A stretch of 46,146 nucleotides of DNA from assembly GCF_019049325.1 (NCBI RefSeq), contig NZ_JAGMUO010000008.1, forward strand, positions 1 through 46,146, given 5' to 3'. Of this stretch, positions 32,101 through 39,956 are shown piece by piece (position 1 is the stretch's first letter; each line of letters begins with the position of its first letter). Position numbers and translations under genes: made by a program. This stretch comes from Streptomyces sp. AC512_CC834 (GTDB lineage Bacteria > Actinomycetota > Actinomycetes > Streptomycetales > Streptomycetaceae). The notes under the pieces were generated by a model. The model worked only from the letters and a program-made list of their open reading frames with translations, was not told the DNA's origin and did no database searches.

Positions 32101-33651
32101 TCCGTAGCCCGGCTGCCCGGGTGGGATGTCACCGGCGAGGTCGCTGTCGATGAGGGACTCGCGTGGCTGGACCAGGGCGAGTTCGAGCCACGTCCCCAGG
32201 TGCGCCAGGAGGTCCTCGGACAGGTCGCCCCACCGGTCCGCGGAGACCGCCAGGTGGATGCCGTAGTAGACGCCCTGCCGTGCGACGCGCAAGAGTTGAC
32301 GGGACTCCTCGGGGTATTGACGTATGAAGTCCCGCCAGGAGTCGACGAGAAGGAACACCTCGCCGTACGACTCGCCCTCCAGCGCGCCTTGCAGACGCTT
32401 GTGCCGGAAGACCTTGGGGGAGCGGATGCGTAGCGTGGCGCAGAGCTTCTCGCGGCGGTTCAGGGCCGCCATGACTCCGTCCACGAGGAGACGGACGTCG
32501 GCACTGTCGGCGTAGTCGGCCACCACCCCGACGTGCGGCAGGTCTCTCAGCCGGGCCAGCCCGTCCGGTTCGCCGTGCAGGCCGTATATCTGCACCTCGG
32601 CCGGTGTATGCGTCAGAGCCAGAGAGCAGGCCAGGGTCTGCAGGACCGAGGTCTTGCCGCTCCACTGGCTGCCCACCACTCCGACGTGGGGCGCGCCTCC
32701 GGACAGATCGACGGTCAGGGTCTCCTGCAGGCCCCGTACCGGGTCGTACATCCGACCCAGAGGCACCGCGAGTTGCCCGTTGGGCGGCCAGTCCGGCGCG
32801 CACAGCCCGCGCTCGTGGTCGGCCGCGAGCGTCGGCAGCAGGTCTCCGAGAGTGAGGCCGTCGCCGGTGAAGGGGTCGGTCCCGGCGTCCCGGCCGCGGT
32901 GCCACAGGGCGGCCTTGGCGAGGGGGATGTTGCCCTGTACGCCGGACCGGAACTCGGTCGGGGTCTGCGGGGCCCCGCTCTCCTTGACGTGGTGTTCGAT
33001 GTGCTGGAACAGCTCGTGCGCCGTGATGACACCGTCGTTGTCGGCATCGGCGCGGCCGGTGCTGAGACCGTCGATGACCGCTTCGGTGAACACGGAGTGG
33101 TACGCCCCCGAGCGGCTCTTCACCGTCTCACCCTCGAAGGCGAACTCCAGGCGGTCCGAGGCGGTCATCACGTACGTGCCCTTGCCGGCCGCCTGTTGCG
33201 ACAACTGGCCGTCGTCGGCCGCGAAGGGCGTCATCCCCTGTACATAGGTACCGCCGAAGCAGCAGTCGAGCAGGAGCACCTTGCTCCGGGCGCGGCAGCG
33301 GGTCATCTGTTCCTCCACGAACCGCGCGGAGACCGCTGTCGCTTCGGGCAGATCGCGTTTGGTGCGCAGAGTCGTGAAGAAGAGGCGTGCGTGCCGGTCA
33401 CGGAGGCCGTGGCAGGAGATGTAGAGGAGCAGTGTGTCGTCGGGCTTGAGACCCTGCAGCGTCCGCTCGACGTGCTCCTCGATCTCCGCCTTGGAGTCGT
33501 TGACCAGAGGTACGACGCTGTCGAAGTAGCCGATCGCCTCGTCCTCCAGGAGCGCGGCCAGACGACGTGCGTCCGACGCGGGTGAGCGCAGGCGGCTCAG
33601 TTCGGGGTCGATGTAGTCGGTGGTGGCGACGAGCAGGGCGACGCGGCTCAA
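29176..33651 (-). CDS. Caspase-like protease fused to EccC/FtsK-type ATPase modules
   Basis: A 1491-residue fusion with no membrane segment. Residues 1-250 are a caspase-like (C14) domain with His 81 (ISCHG) and Cys 131 (LLLDCCFGG), followed by a perfect EF-hand-type loop (202-213, DADNDGVITAHE). Then come four P-loop modules: about 320-530 (GSQWSGKTS; VFLLVDSW), 675-890 (GATGSGKSE; VIDEFAEL), 990-1200 (GGARSGTST, Walker A Lys lost; VFLVIDGW) and about 1280-1470 (GEVESGKSN; VVVDDYD). The last three match the D1-D2-D3 order of EccC, the type VII secretion ATPase; the first is a copy of the D2-type module. The start is a TTG with AGAGGAGAGAGG upstream. It follows the EACC1-like gene by 42 bases and probably forms a conflict or cell-death system with it. 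Confidence 0.85.
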   Translation of the reverse strand: MSRVALLVATTDYIDPELSRLRSPASDARRLAALLEDEAIGYFDSVVPLVNDSKAEIEEHVERTLQGLKPDDTLLLYISCHGLRDRHARLFFTTLRTKRDLPEATAVSARFVEEQMTRCRARSKVLLLDCCFGGTYVQGMTPFAADDGQLSQQAAGKGTYVMTASDRLEFAFEGETVKSRSGAYHSVFTEAVIDGLSTGRADADNDGVITAHELFQHIEHHVKESGAPQTPTEFRSGVQGNIPLAKAALWHRGRDAGTDPFTGDGLTLGDLLPTLAADHERGLCAPDWPPNGQLAVPLGRMYDPVRGLQETLTVDLSGGAPHVGVVGSQWSGKTSVLQTLACSLALTHTPAEVQIYGLHGEPDGLARLRDLPHVGVVADYADSADVRLLVDGVMAALNRREKLCATLRIRSPKVFRHKRLQGALEGESYGEVFLLVDSWRDFIRQYPEESRQLLRVARQGVYYGIHLAVSADRWGDLSEDLLAHLGTWLELALVQPRESLIDSDLAGDIPPGQPGYGLTRGRRYVRLAAPALARVEDEAETEDGAAPNSGSSYEGEVLDDLVLAVAGAWRGPAAVPLSASGRNDDVNGLLDLLPPPPPWGRDTAPPTDARVTLPDPATAPVGSAVHVGSQASVHATVSVSATQPAQPLTAPVGIGTNGAPVLLDLRDASQGGWGPHGLCVGATGSGKSELLRTLVLGLAATQPSDTLNFVLVDFVGTATFTGMERLPHTAAVVNGLAGEPALASRMAQALSGELDRRFEKLRGSGNYANIRDYERARSTGAALAPLPTLLLVIDEFAELPDLAPALLDTLVQVGRVGRSLGVHLLLSTQRMAAGRLKGLDTHLSYRIALRTSSAEESRAVLGVPDAYQLPAVPGAGYLKYDEDHMVGFRVAYSSGRLAGDARSANGDSPMEVVLNRLEGQQPPAHQVWLPPLKSPSSLDTVLAGLSPLLSPNAAGFASLSTGPRLVVTIGIIDQPFEQRQAPLYLDFSGAAGHLQVVGGARSGTSTLLRSLIASFALTHAPDDVQFYGIDLGGGGLSAMDALPHVGGVATPLDPERVRRTTATVHDVLTLREARFRESGVSSMSEYRPQRDTADDPWGDVFLVIDGWREFCQEYQVFVPLVQDIATRGLAYGVHLVLTASHPADVEGRVKDCLGTRLELRLDDPALSELDSEVAAAVPGDVPGRGQTQSRQHFMAAVPRIDGVSSDTGLTTATRLLVDTVSHHWPKPGAPRVRLLPRILPASQLPAGDTEPDRGVVFALDHDSLQPVFLNLDQDPFLLVFGEVESGKSNLLKLLVKRLSERHDEDSFRLFVIDYRISLLDAVPGHHPGSYSLSEVPARQDIDALATSLKDRLPPRDITPQQLRDRSWWEGPDVYVVVDDYDLVATPTGNPLMPLLELLPFARDIGLRLVIACSGAGAGRMAFSDPLLPRLTDLGAQGVVLSRGPDEVGALLGVRPMQLPPGRGVYASRRGGRPLVQVGLVGGDGDEAPDDA

Positions 33652-33693
33652 GGCCTCTCTCCTCTTGGCTGCCGACTGCCGGCAACCGACTGG

Positions 33694-34077
33694 TTACGGC
33701 TGCGGGTCGTCGCCGGACCGCCGCTGCAGCCACGCGTCGATGAGCTCGTTCTGCTTCCTTGCCGAAACGCCCTCGACGATCAACGAGTCATCGCCCTCGA
33801 CGAGTTCCACTCGCCGTGCCTGCGCCCGCTGCCGCCATTCGCTCACCAGGCCGACCAGCGCCTTCATCGCCACTGGCGAGAACACTCCGGTGACGACCAG
33901 GGCACCGACCGTCGTGACTGTCCCGCTCTTGGCGCCCGCCGGAGCCGTGTCGCCCTCGGGCCGCGACACCGTGTCGGCCGCGTCGAGCAGGAGCAGCTCC
34001 TCCTCCAGCTCCCGCGTCAGGGAGTCCAGCCCCTCGGCGTCGAGATCCCCCGCGGCGACGGCGATGCTGATCCGCAT
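33694..34077 (-). CDS. EACC1-like effector-associated component
   Basis: A 127-residue protein beginning RISIAVAAGDLDAEGLDSLTRELEEELLLLD. A short hydrophobic stretch (VTTVGALVVTGVFSPVAMKALVGLV) follows, then a basic/hydrophobic end with VELVEGDDSLIVEGVSARKQNELIDAW. This is the pattern of EACC1, the effector-associated constant component described for NTP-dependent conflict systems in multicellular bacteria, which lies next to caspase, trypsin or TIR effectors. It is the first gene of a two-gene unit with the caspase-ATPase gene. I took the ATG at 34077; a TTG 9 bases upstream is also possible. The assignment to EACC1 is from memory of the family pattern; the function is proposed to link sensor and effector. 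Confidence 0.75.
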   Translation of the reverse strand: MRISIAVAAGDLDAEGLDSLTRELEEELLLLDAADTVSRPEGDTAPAGAKSGTVTTVGALVVTGVFSPVAMKALVGLVSEWRQRAQARRVELVEGDDSLIVEGVSARKQNELIDAWLQRRSGDDPQP

Positions 34078-34224
34078 GGCTCGCAAACTGTGCCCCCTGA
34101 TGCTCTCCAGCCGACTCCAAGGGCATCAGCGTGACACAGTAACCGTCCTCCCGGCAGGCCCGTGGAACACCCGAAATGGTGCAGCCAGGTGGCGTCCCGG
34201 AAGGCGCGGAACTGGCCCGAGCTC

Positions 34225-34252
34225 TCAATATACATTCGATCATGTATATTGA
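34225..34252. promoter_or_regulatory. VapBC operator/promoter
   Basis: A perfect 11-bp inverted repeat, TCAATATACAT-6-ATGTATATTGA, lies 33 bases before the antitoxin start, with a third half site AATGTATAC at 34263-34271. -10-like TATATT/GATACT elements overlap it. VapB-VapC complexes typically bind such sites to repress their own operon. Confidence 0.6.
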
Positions 34253-34284
34253 TACTCTGTCCAATGTATACGGAGGTGGGGCTG

Positions 34285-34512
34285 GTGAGCAGAACCGTCA
34301 TTGATCTCGATGACGACGCCCTGGAAGCTGCGGCGGAGGAGTTGGGCACTTCCACGAAGCGGGACACCATCAACACGGCCCTACGTGAGGTCGTCGCCCG
34401 CAACCGTCGCCTGCGTGCCCTGCATGAGCTGCAGGATCTCGCGGATGAAGGCGCCCTTGACGTCGGACTCCTTCTGGACAAGCGCAACTATCGAGGCGGT
34501 TCCGCCCGGTGA
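34285..34512 (+). CDS. vapB: VapB-type antitoxin
   Basis: A 75-residue antitoxin. It begins SRTVIDLDDDALEAAAEELGTSTKRDTINTALREVVARNRR, the ribbon-helix-helix DNA-binding pattern of VapB proteins, and ends in a charged tail that would wrap the toxin. The GTG start at 34285 has GGAGG 9 bases upstream. Its stop overlaps the VapC start by 4 bases (GTGA). A palindromic operator lies just upstream. Together these make a type II toxin-antitoxin module. Confidence 0.85.
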   Translation: MSRTVIDLDDDALEAAAEELGTSTKRDTINTALREVVARNRRLRALHELQDLADEGALDVGLLLDKRNYRGGSAR

Positions 34513-34916
34513 GCGTTGCCGACTACCTCATCGACACGTCGGCCCTGGCTCGCGTTCTGCTGCGTCAGGCAACCGAAGAGTGGGAACAGAGTACGGGCGC
34601 CGGGCTGATCGCCCTGTGTGACCTCACCGAGCTGGAAGTCCTCTACTCCGCACGTTCGGCTAAGGACCGCGAGGTCGTCCAGGAACTGCTGAACCGGTTC
34701 ACCTGGTGCCCCATGCCCGACGGCATCTACCGGCGCGCCCGCGTCGTCCAGCGCGAGCTCACCGCCAAGGGCGAGCACCGCAGCGCCGGACCCGTCGACC
34801 TTCTCGTGGCCGCGGCCGCGGAGGAAGCGGGACTCACGTTGGTGCACTACGACCGTGACTTCGAAACCATCGCTCGCACCACCGGGCAGCCGGTCCGAAT
34901 GATCGACCTCAAGTAG
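34509..34916 (+). CDS. vapC: VapC-type PIN domain ribonuclease toxin
   Basis: A 135-residue PIN-domain toxin. The four acidic positions are visible: Asp 9 (YLIDTSAL), Glu 43 (TELEVLYSAR), Asp 97 (GPVDLLVAAAA) and Asp 115/117 (HYDRDFETI). VapC toxins are Mg-dependent endoribonucleases, often cutting tRNA, that stop growth when free of VapB. All catalytic residues are present, so it should be active. Translation is coupled to the antitoxin by the 4-base overlap. It is convergent with the SDR gene, 20 bases away. Confidence 0.87.
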   Translation: MSVADYLIDTSALARVLLRQATEEWEQSTGAGLIALCDLTELEVLYSARSAKDREVVQELLNRFTWCPMPDGIYRRARVVQRELTAKGEHRSAGPVDLLVAAAAEEAGLTLVHYDRDFETIARTTGQPVRMIDLK

Positions 34917-34936
34917 CCGGTCGGCTCACCCAGATG

Positions 34937-35611
34937 TCAGTCCCGGATCTGCCGACTGACAGCGTCGCTGATCGGGTCCGGGCCCTGGGTGAGTTCGAGG
35001 ATCTCGCGGCGGATCCGTGGGGCGTGGACGAGCTCGGCGAGGGTGGCTGCGACGTCGTCGCGGGCGATCCGGGTGTGGATCAGGGCGGGGGAGAGGCTGA
35101 TCCGGCCGGTGCCCGCGTCGTCGGTGAGGGCGGCGGGGCGCAGGATGACCCAGTCCAGGTCGGTGGCGGCGAGTTCGACGTCCGCCTTCTTCTTGACGTC
35201 GATGTAGTGCTCGAAGGCGTCGGACCTTTCGCGATCGCGCCAGGCTTCGGGGAAGACGGAGACGAGCAGCAGGCGACGGACACCGGCGAGGCGGGCTGCC
35301 TCGATGGCGGTGGTCAGGCCGGCACCGTCGATGGCGCTGGTGGCGCCGGCGCCCCCCTCGCCTCCGGCGCCGGCGGCGAAGACCAGGACGTCGGTGTCGT
35401 GCAGCAGGCCGGCGAGGGCGGGGGCGTCGAGGCGGGTCAGGTCACCGTGGGTGGCATGGATGCCGTCGGCCGCGAGGCGTTCGCCCTGTTCAGAGCGGCG
35501 GTAGAGCCCGTCGACCCGGTCACCGGCGACGGTCAGCAGACGGGCCAGACGACTCCCGACGCCGCCGGCGATGCCTACGATGAAGACCTTCGTTGCGTCC
35601 ATTGCGTCCAT
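34937..35611 (-). CDS. NAD(P)H-binding SDR-like protein
   Basis: A 224-residue atypical short-chain dehydrogenase/NmrA-like protein. It starts with KVFIVGIAGGVGSRLARLL, a Gly-rich Rossmann motif, and has ATHGDLTRLD, LLVFAAGAGG, LLLVSVFPEAWRD and DLDWVILRPAALTDDAG, the usual pattern of NAD(P)H-binding domain proteins. Catalytic Tyr-xxx-Lys lies in HYIDVKKKADVEL. The ATG at 35611 has AAGGAGAG 8 bases upstream; a second ATG 9 bases later is in frame. The GCAATGGAC stretch is repeated at the start. The substrate is unknown. Confidence 0.78.
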   Translation of the reverse strand: MDAMDATKVFIVGIAGGVGSRLARLLTVAGDRVDGLYRRSEQGERLAADGIHATHGDLTRLDAPALAGLLHDTDVLVFAAGAGGEGGAGATSAIDGAGLTTAIEAARLAGVRRLLLVSVFPEAWRDRERSDAFEHYIDVKKKADVELAATDLDWVILRPAALTDDAGTGRISLSPALIHTRIARDDVAATLAELVHAPRIRREILELTQGPDPISDAVSRQIRD

Positions 35612-35811
35612 TGCGTCACTCTCCTTGATCGGGCGCCGGCCTGAGCAGGCGTGGGGTTGCGATCGGGGTGCTTCCCGGCGGCCGGGAAGCACCGTGTCGG
35701 GCCGCCGTAGAGCGCCGGGCCCCGCGAGCCCGCCGGGCCGGGGCCGTGCGGGCGTCCGGGCCCGGCGGGGTCACTCGTCTGTGCGCCCGGCAGTGTTTGT
35801 CGAGGCGCTCG

Positions 35812-36510
35812 CTATGCACGACCCCCTTCGACCTCGGCGACGAGGGTGAGGAGGGCGTCGGCGGCGGGGCCGGAGGAGGCCGGGCTCTGGCCGGTGACGA
35901 GCAGGCCGTCGGTGAGGACGTAGGGCTGCCAGACGTCGGTCTTGGAGTACTCGCCGCCGAGTCGCTTCAGTTCGTCCTCGACGAGGAAGGGGACGATTTC
36001 GGTCAGGCCGACGGCGGCTTCCTCCTCGTTGGTGAAGCCGGTGACCTTCCGGCCCCGTACGAGGGGTGTGCCGTCGGGGTTGGTGGCGTGGCGCAGGGCG
36101 CCGGGGGCGTGGCAGACCAGGGCGAGGGGCTTGCCCGCGCGCAGGGTGGTCTCGATCAGGCGGACGGAGGCGGGGTCCTCGGCCAGGTCCCACAGCGGGC
36201 CGTGGCCGCCGGGGTAGAAGACGGTGTCGAAGTCGTCGGCGGAGACGGTGTCGAGGCGGACGGTGTGGGCGAGGGCGGCCTCGGCCTCGGAGTCGGCCTC
36301 GAAGCGGCGGGTCTCGTCGGTGCGGAAGCCGGGCTCGTTGCTCTTGGGGTCCAGCGGCGGCCTGCCGCCCTTGGGGGAGGCGAGGACGACTTCGGCGCCC
36401 GCGTCCTTGAAGCGGTAGTAGGGGGCGGCGAGTTCCTCCAGCCAGAAGCCGGTCTTACGGCCGGTGGTGCCGAGCTGGTCGTGCGAGGTGAGGACGATGA
36501 GGACCTTCAT
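35812..36510 (-). CDS. DJ-1/PfpI family protein (type 1 glutamine amidotransferase-like)
   Basis: A 232-residue protein of the DJ-1/PfpI superfamily, closest in pattern to the HchA/Hsp31-like group. It has the acidic residue in WLEELAAPYY, the loop DTVFYPGGHGPLWDL and the nucleophile elbow LVCHAPGAL (Cys 133, His 134). Such proteins act as glyoxalase III, deglycase or chaperone-like stress proteins; the exact activity is not decided by sequence. The ATG at 36510 is preceded by GGAGTCACC. The operator TAGACCGGTCGTCT lies 18-31 bases upstream, shared with the TetR gene and the hydrolase at 37278, so it should belong to the same regulon. Confidence 0.83.
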   Translation of the reverse strand: MKVLIVLTSHDQLGTTGRKTGFWLEELAAPYYRFKDAGAEVVLASPKGGRPPLDPKSNEPGFRTDETRRFEADSEAEAALAHTVRLDTVSADDFDTVFYPGGHGPLWDLAEDPASVRLIETTLRAGKPLALVCHAPGALRHATNPDGTPLVRGRKVTGFTNEEEAAVGLTEIVPFLVEDELKRLGGEYSKTDVWQPYVLTDGLLVTGQSPASSGPAADALLTLVAEVEGGRA

Positions 36511-36527
36511 GGTGACTCCTTGTTGAG

Positions 36528-36541
36528 TAGACCGGTCGTCT
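36528..36541. promoter_or_regulatory. TetR operator upstream of the DJ-1/PfpI gene
   Basis: TAGACCGGTCGTCT is one of three near-identical 14-15 bp sites in this region. See the other copies at 37212-37226 and 38167-38181. Confidence 0.6.
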
Positions 36542-36602
36542 CCACCGAGACGAACGGAATGACGGCAGTGAGGCCGGGTCGGCCCAGGTTCGGGTTCAGG
36601 TC

Positions 36603-37190
36603 TTACAGGTGCAGGAGTTGACGGGTGACCCGCGTCGTGGTGTCCAGCGGGCCGATGTCGCGGTGGATCTTGGCCATGACGCTCGCTCCGAGCCACATGT
36701 CGTACAGGACCTGCGCGGTGTCGCGGGGGCTGCCGGTGACGGCGATCGATCCGTCCTTCAGGCCGGTCGTGATCGTCCGTTCCAGTCGGTCGATGATGGC
36801 GGTGGTGCCTTCCTTCAGGGCGAGCCGCATCGACTCCGACAGGTCGGAGACCTCCGCACCGAGCTTCACGGCCAGGCACTTGCCCTGGCACTCGTCGAGG
36901 CTCTGCGTCTCGCGCCAGTTCCGCCAGTAGTTCATCAGCCGCTCTGCCGAGGTCAGGTCCGGCTCGGCGAGGACGCGGTCCATGTCCGCCAGGTAGTCGG
37001 TGAAGTAGGCCCGCATCATCGCCTCGCCGAAGGCGTCCTTGGATCCGAAGAAGTGGTAGAACGAGCCCTTCGGCACCCCGGCCGCGGTGAGGACTTCGTT
37101 GATGCCCACCGCGGAGAACCCCTTGCGGGACATGATCCGCTGCGCGGCGTCGAGAATGCTGCGACGGGTGTCGCCCTGAACGGCTGCCAT
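36603..37190 (-). CDS. TetR/AcrR family regulator
   Basis: A 195-residue regulator. The N-terminal HTH reads TRRSILDAAQRIMSRKGFSAVGINEVLTAAGVPKGSFYHFFGSKDAFGEAM, a textbook TetR domain; the rest is the helical ligand-binding part, with CQGKCLAVKLGAEVSDLSESMR, a pattern of the NemR/AcrR-like YxaF group. The operator TAGACCAGTCGTCTA lies 21 bases upstream, and copies precede the DJ-1/PfpI and hydrolase genes, so it probably represses all three. The start may be the ATG at 37190 or a GTG 9 bases upstream. The two Cys residues could sense electrophiles or oxidants, but this is only suggested by the neighbours. Confidence 0.84.
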   Translation of the reverse strand: MAAVQGDTRRSILDAAQRIMSRKGFSAVGINEVLTAAGVPKGSFYHFFGSKDAFGEAMMRAYFTDYLADMDRVLAEPDLTSAERLMNYWRNWRETQSLDECQGKCLAVKLGAEVSDLSESMRLALKEGTTAIIDRLERTITTGLKDGSIAVTGSPRDTAQVLYDMWLGASVMAKIHRDIGPLDTTTRVTRQLLHL

Positions 37191-37211
37191 GTGACTCACT
37201 GTACCGTCGAT

Positions 37212-37226
37212 TAGACCAGTCGTCTA
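37212..37226. promoter_or_regulatory. TetR operator at its own promoter
   Basis: TAGACCAGTCGTCTA, a near-perfect palindrome (TAGAC/GTCTA arms). The site fits autorepression of the TetR gene. Confidence 0.65.
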
Positions 37227-37277
37227 CTGCGCTCCGTGGGCCAGCCGGCCCGGCCAGGACCGGCGCGGCCCGGCGCG

Positions 37278-38165
<888 letters not shown>

Positions 38166-38166
38166 C

Positions 38167-38181
38167 TATACGACCGGTCTA
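38167..38181. promoter_or_regulatory. TetR operator upstream of the alpha/beta hydrolase
   Basis: The sequence TATACGACCGGTCTA is, on the - strand, TAGACCGGTCGTATA, matching the sites at 36528 and 37212. Confidence 0.6.
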
Positions 38182-38256
38182 CTCGGACGGCAACCCCCTC
38201 CACCGCTGACGCCGGCCGGCGGGTTGGCGCCGCAGGGTCCGGCGGCGCCCGCAGCG

Positions 38257-38349
38257 CCCGAGCCCGAGCCCGAGCCCGAGCCCGGGGCTGAGCCCGGGGC
38301 CGGGGCTGAGCCCGGGACCGGGTACGAGGGCGGGGCCGGGTACGAGGGC
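38257..38349. repeat. CCCGAG/GAGCCCGGG-type short tandem repeats
   Basis: Four head-to-tail GAGCCC units, then GCTGAGCCCGGGGCC-like units and two copies of GGGTACGAGGGCGG. No gene is supported; it separates the hydrolase promoter from the 3' end of the next TetR gene. Confidence 0.55.
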
Positions 38350-38353
38350 GGTG

Positions 38354-38902
38354 CTACGCCGGCCAGGCCCGGCCCGCGTACCGGGCCGCGTCCAGGAGCC
38401 GGGCCCGGTCGGCACCGTCGCGCGCCCCGGCGGCCATGCCGGTCAGTACGGTGTCGACGAACGCGGCGATCCCGTCGGCCTCGGCGACGGACGCGAGTTC
38501 CCCCTCGGCGGCGGCCCGGCGCAGACGCGCCCGGATCATGCCACGTGTCCTGTCGCGCCGCTCGGCGAGCCGCGGCTCCCCCATGACGAGGCAGCCGGGG
38601 GGCTGCCCGGACGCGGTGAAGTGCTCGGCCGACGACCGCAGCAGACGCTCGATCGCCTCACGTGCCGTGGGCGCCGACAGGTCGCGCTCCAGGTCCTCGT
38701 CCAGGTGCGCGGTGTACAGCGCGCACGCCTTCTCGAACAGTGCGTTCTTGTCGCCGAAGGCCGCGTACAGGCTCGGCGCGGCGATCCCCGCCTCCGCGCA
38801 CACCTGCGCGACGCTCACTCCGTCGTATCCGCGCTCCCAGAACGCGCGCATGGCCATCCGGAGTACCGCGTCCTTGTCGAACGTCCTCGGTCTGCCTGTC
38901 AT
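38354..38902 (-). CDS. TetR/AcrR family regulator
   Basis: A 182-residue regulator with an N-terminal TetR HTH (VLRMAMRAFWERGYDGVSVAQVCAEAGIAAPSLYAAFGDKNALFEKAC) and a C-terminal helical ligand domain with the PPGCLVMGEPRLAERRD segment typical of the AcrR TetR_C group. The ATG at 38902 begins the family pattern TGRPRTFDKDAVL. It is divergent from the enoyl-CoA hydratase gene at 39038. Two operator-like sites (TAGCGCACGCTA and TAACACCCACTA) lie between them, so it likely controls that gene and itself. Confidence 0.85.
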   Translation of the reverse strand: MTGRPRTFDKDAVLRMAMRAFWERGYDGVSVAQVCAEAGIAAPSLYAAFGDKNALFEKACALYTAHLDEDLERDLSAPTAREAIERLLRSSAEHFTASGQPPGCLVMGEPRLAERRDRTRGMIRARLRRAAAEGELASVAEADGIAAFVDTVLTGMAAGARDGADRARLLDAARYAGRAWPA

Positions 38903-38912
38903 ACGCAAACTG

Positions 38913-38970
38913 TAGCGCACGCTAAACAACGTGCCGAGAACGTGCTACGGTCCTTCTGTAACACCCACTA
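38913..38970. promoter_or_regulatory. Paired TetR-type operators between divergent genes
   Basis: TAGCGCACGCTA (38913-38924) and TAACACCCACTA (38959-38970) share the pattern TA-n-C-r-C-n-C-r-CTA, 46 bases apart. Each overlaps a copy of CTAAACAACG (38922-38931; 38968-38977). They fit binding by the adjacent TetR protein. Confidence 0.5.
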
Positions 38971-39037
38971 AACAACGAGGGCGGACGACGGCGGACGGCG
39001 TGCCGCGCCTGCCCGAAGGAGCATGAGGAGCACAGCG

Positions 39038-39898
39038 ATGAGCTACAGCGGTTACAAGTCCCTGGTGGTCCGCGCGGAGGACCGGATCGCCCGGGTGACC
39101 ATCGACAACCCGCCGGTGAACACCGTCGACGCCACACTGGCCGGTGACCTCAAGGCGTTCGCCGACGAGGTGGCCTCAGACGAGGGCATCGCCGTGATCA
39201 TCCTCCAGTCGGCCAACCCCGAGTTCTTCTCCGCCCACGCGGACTTCGAGTGGTCCTTCGATCCGAGCACCCTCATGGCCCTGGCCGACCCCGACGCCGA
39301 CCCGGCCCTCAACCCGCTCCAGCAGCTCAACGAGCGGCTGCGCACACTCCCGCAGGTGACGATCGCGAAGCTGCGCGGCTACGCCCGCGCGGGCGGCGCC
39401 GAGTTGGCGATGGCCGCGGACATGCGGTTCGCCGCCGCGGACCGGACGTGGCTGTCCCAGCCGGAGTCGCTGATGGGCATCTTCCCCGGCGGGGGCGGCA
39501 CCCAGTACCTCAACCGGCTGGTCGGCCGGGCCCGTGCCCTGGAGATCGTCCTGGGCGCCGAACTGTTCGACACCACCACCGCCGAGCGCTACGGGTGGAT
39601 CAACCGCGCGATGCCGGACGAACACCTCGACGCGTTCGTCGACGCTCTCGCCCGCCGCATCGCCGCCCTGCCCGAGGGCGTGGCGGCCGCGGCGAAGGAG
39701 GCGTTGGACGCGGCCGAGGCGAGCGGCCCCGTGCCGGACCTGGCGCAGGAGGCGGCCGCCCACGCGAAGGTCTACCCCTCCCCGGACGACGTCGTCGACC
39801 GGCTGCGCGTGGTGATGGACCACGGCGGGCAGACGCGCGACGGCGAACTGCGGCTGGAGCGCCTGCTCGAATCCATCCCCTGGGCCCACCGGTCCTGA
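39038..39898 (+). CDS. Enoyl-CoA hydratase/isomerase family protein
   Basis: A 286-residue crotonase-fold protein. It has VTIDNPPVNTVDATLAGDL near the start, the oxyanion parts FFSAHADFEW and KLRGYARAGGAELAMAADMRFAA, then LMGIFPGGGGTQYLNRLVGRARALEIVLGAELFD and AERYGWINRAMPDE. These match enoyl-CoA hydratases/isomerases. The usual second catalytic Glu lies in ESLMG (SQPESLMGIFPG). The substrate is an acyl-CoA of unknown kind. The ATG at 39038 has AGGAG 8 bases upstream, better than the ATG at 39023. The divergent TetR regulator should control it. Confidence 0.87.
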   Translation: MSYSGYKSLVVRAEDRIARVTIDNPPVNTVDATLAGDLKAFADEVASDEGIAVIILQSANPEFFSAHADFEWSFDPSTLMALADPDADPALNPLQQLNERLRTLPQVTIAKLRGYARAGGAELAMAADMRFAAADRTWLSQPESLMGIFPGGGGTQYLNRLVGRARALEIVLGAELFDTTTAERYGWINRAMPDEHLDAFVDALARRIAALPEGVAAAAKEALDAAEASGPVPDLAQEAAAHAKVYPSPDDVVDRLRVVMDHGGQTRDGELRLERLLESIPWAHRS

Positions 39899-39928
39899 AC
39901 GGCCGCCGACGCCCGGTGCTCAGTTCGG

Positions 39929-39956
39929 GTCCAGTTCACTTCCAGTCCAGTTCACT
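39929..39956. repeat. 12-bp direct repeat between convergent genes
   Basis: GTCCAGTTCACT occurs at 39929-39940 and 39945-39956; the second copy runs into the stop codon of the TIR gene. CCCGGTG (about 39912) and CACCGGG (about 39957) flank the pair as an inverted repeat that could act as a terminator. Confidence 0.5.

Noticed and set aside
29176..33651. A true type VII secretion EccC gene
   Set aside because: No transmembrane start, no esx or other ecc genes, and a caspase domain in place of the membrane part.
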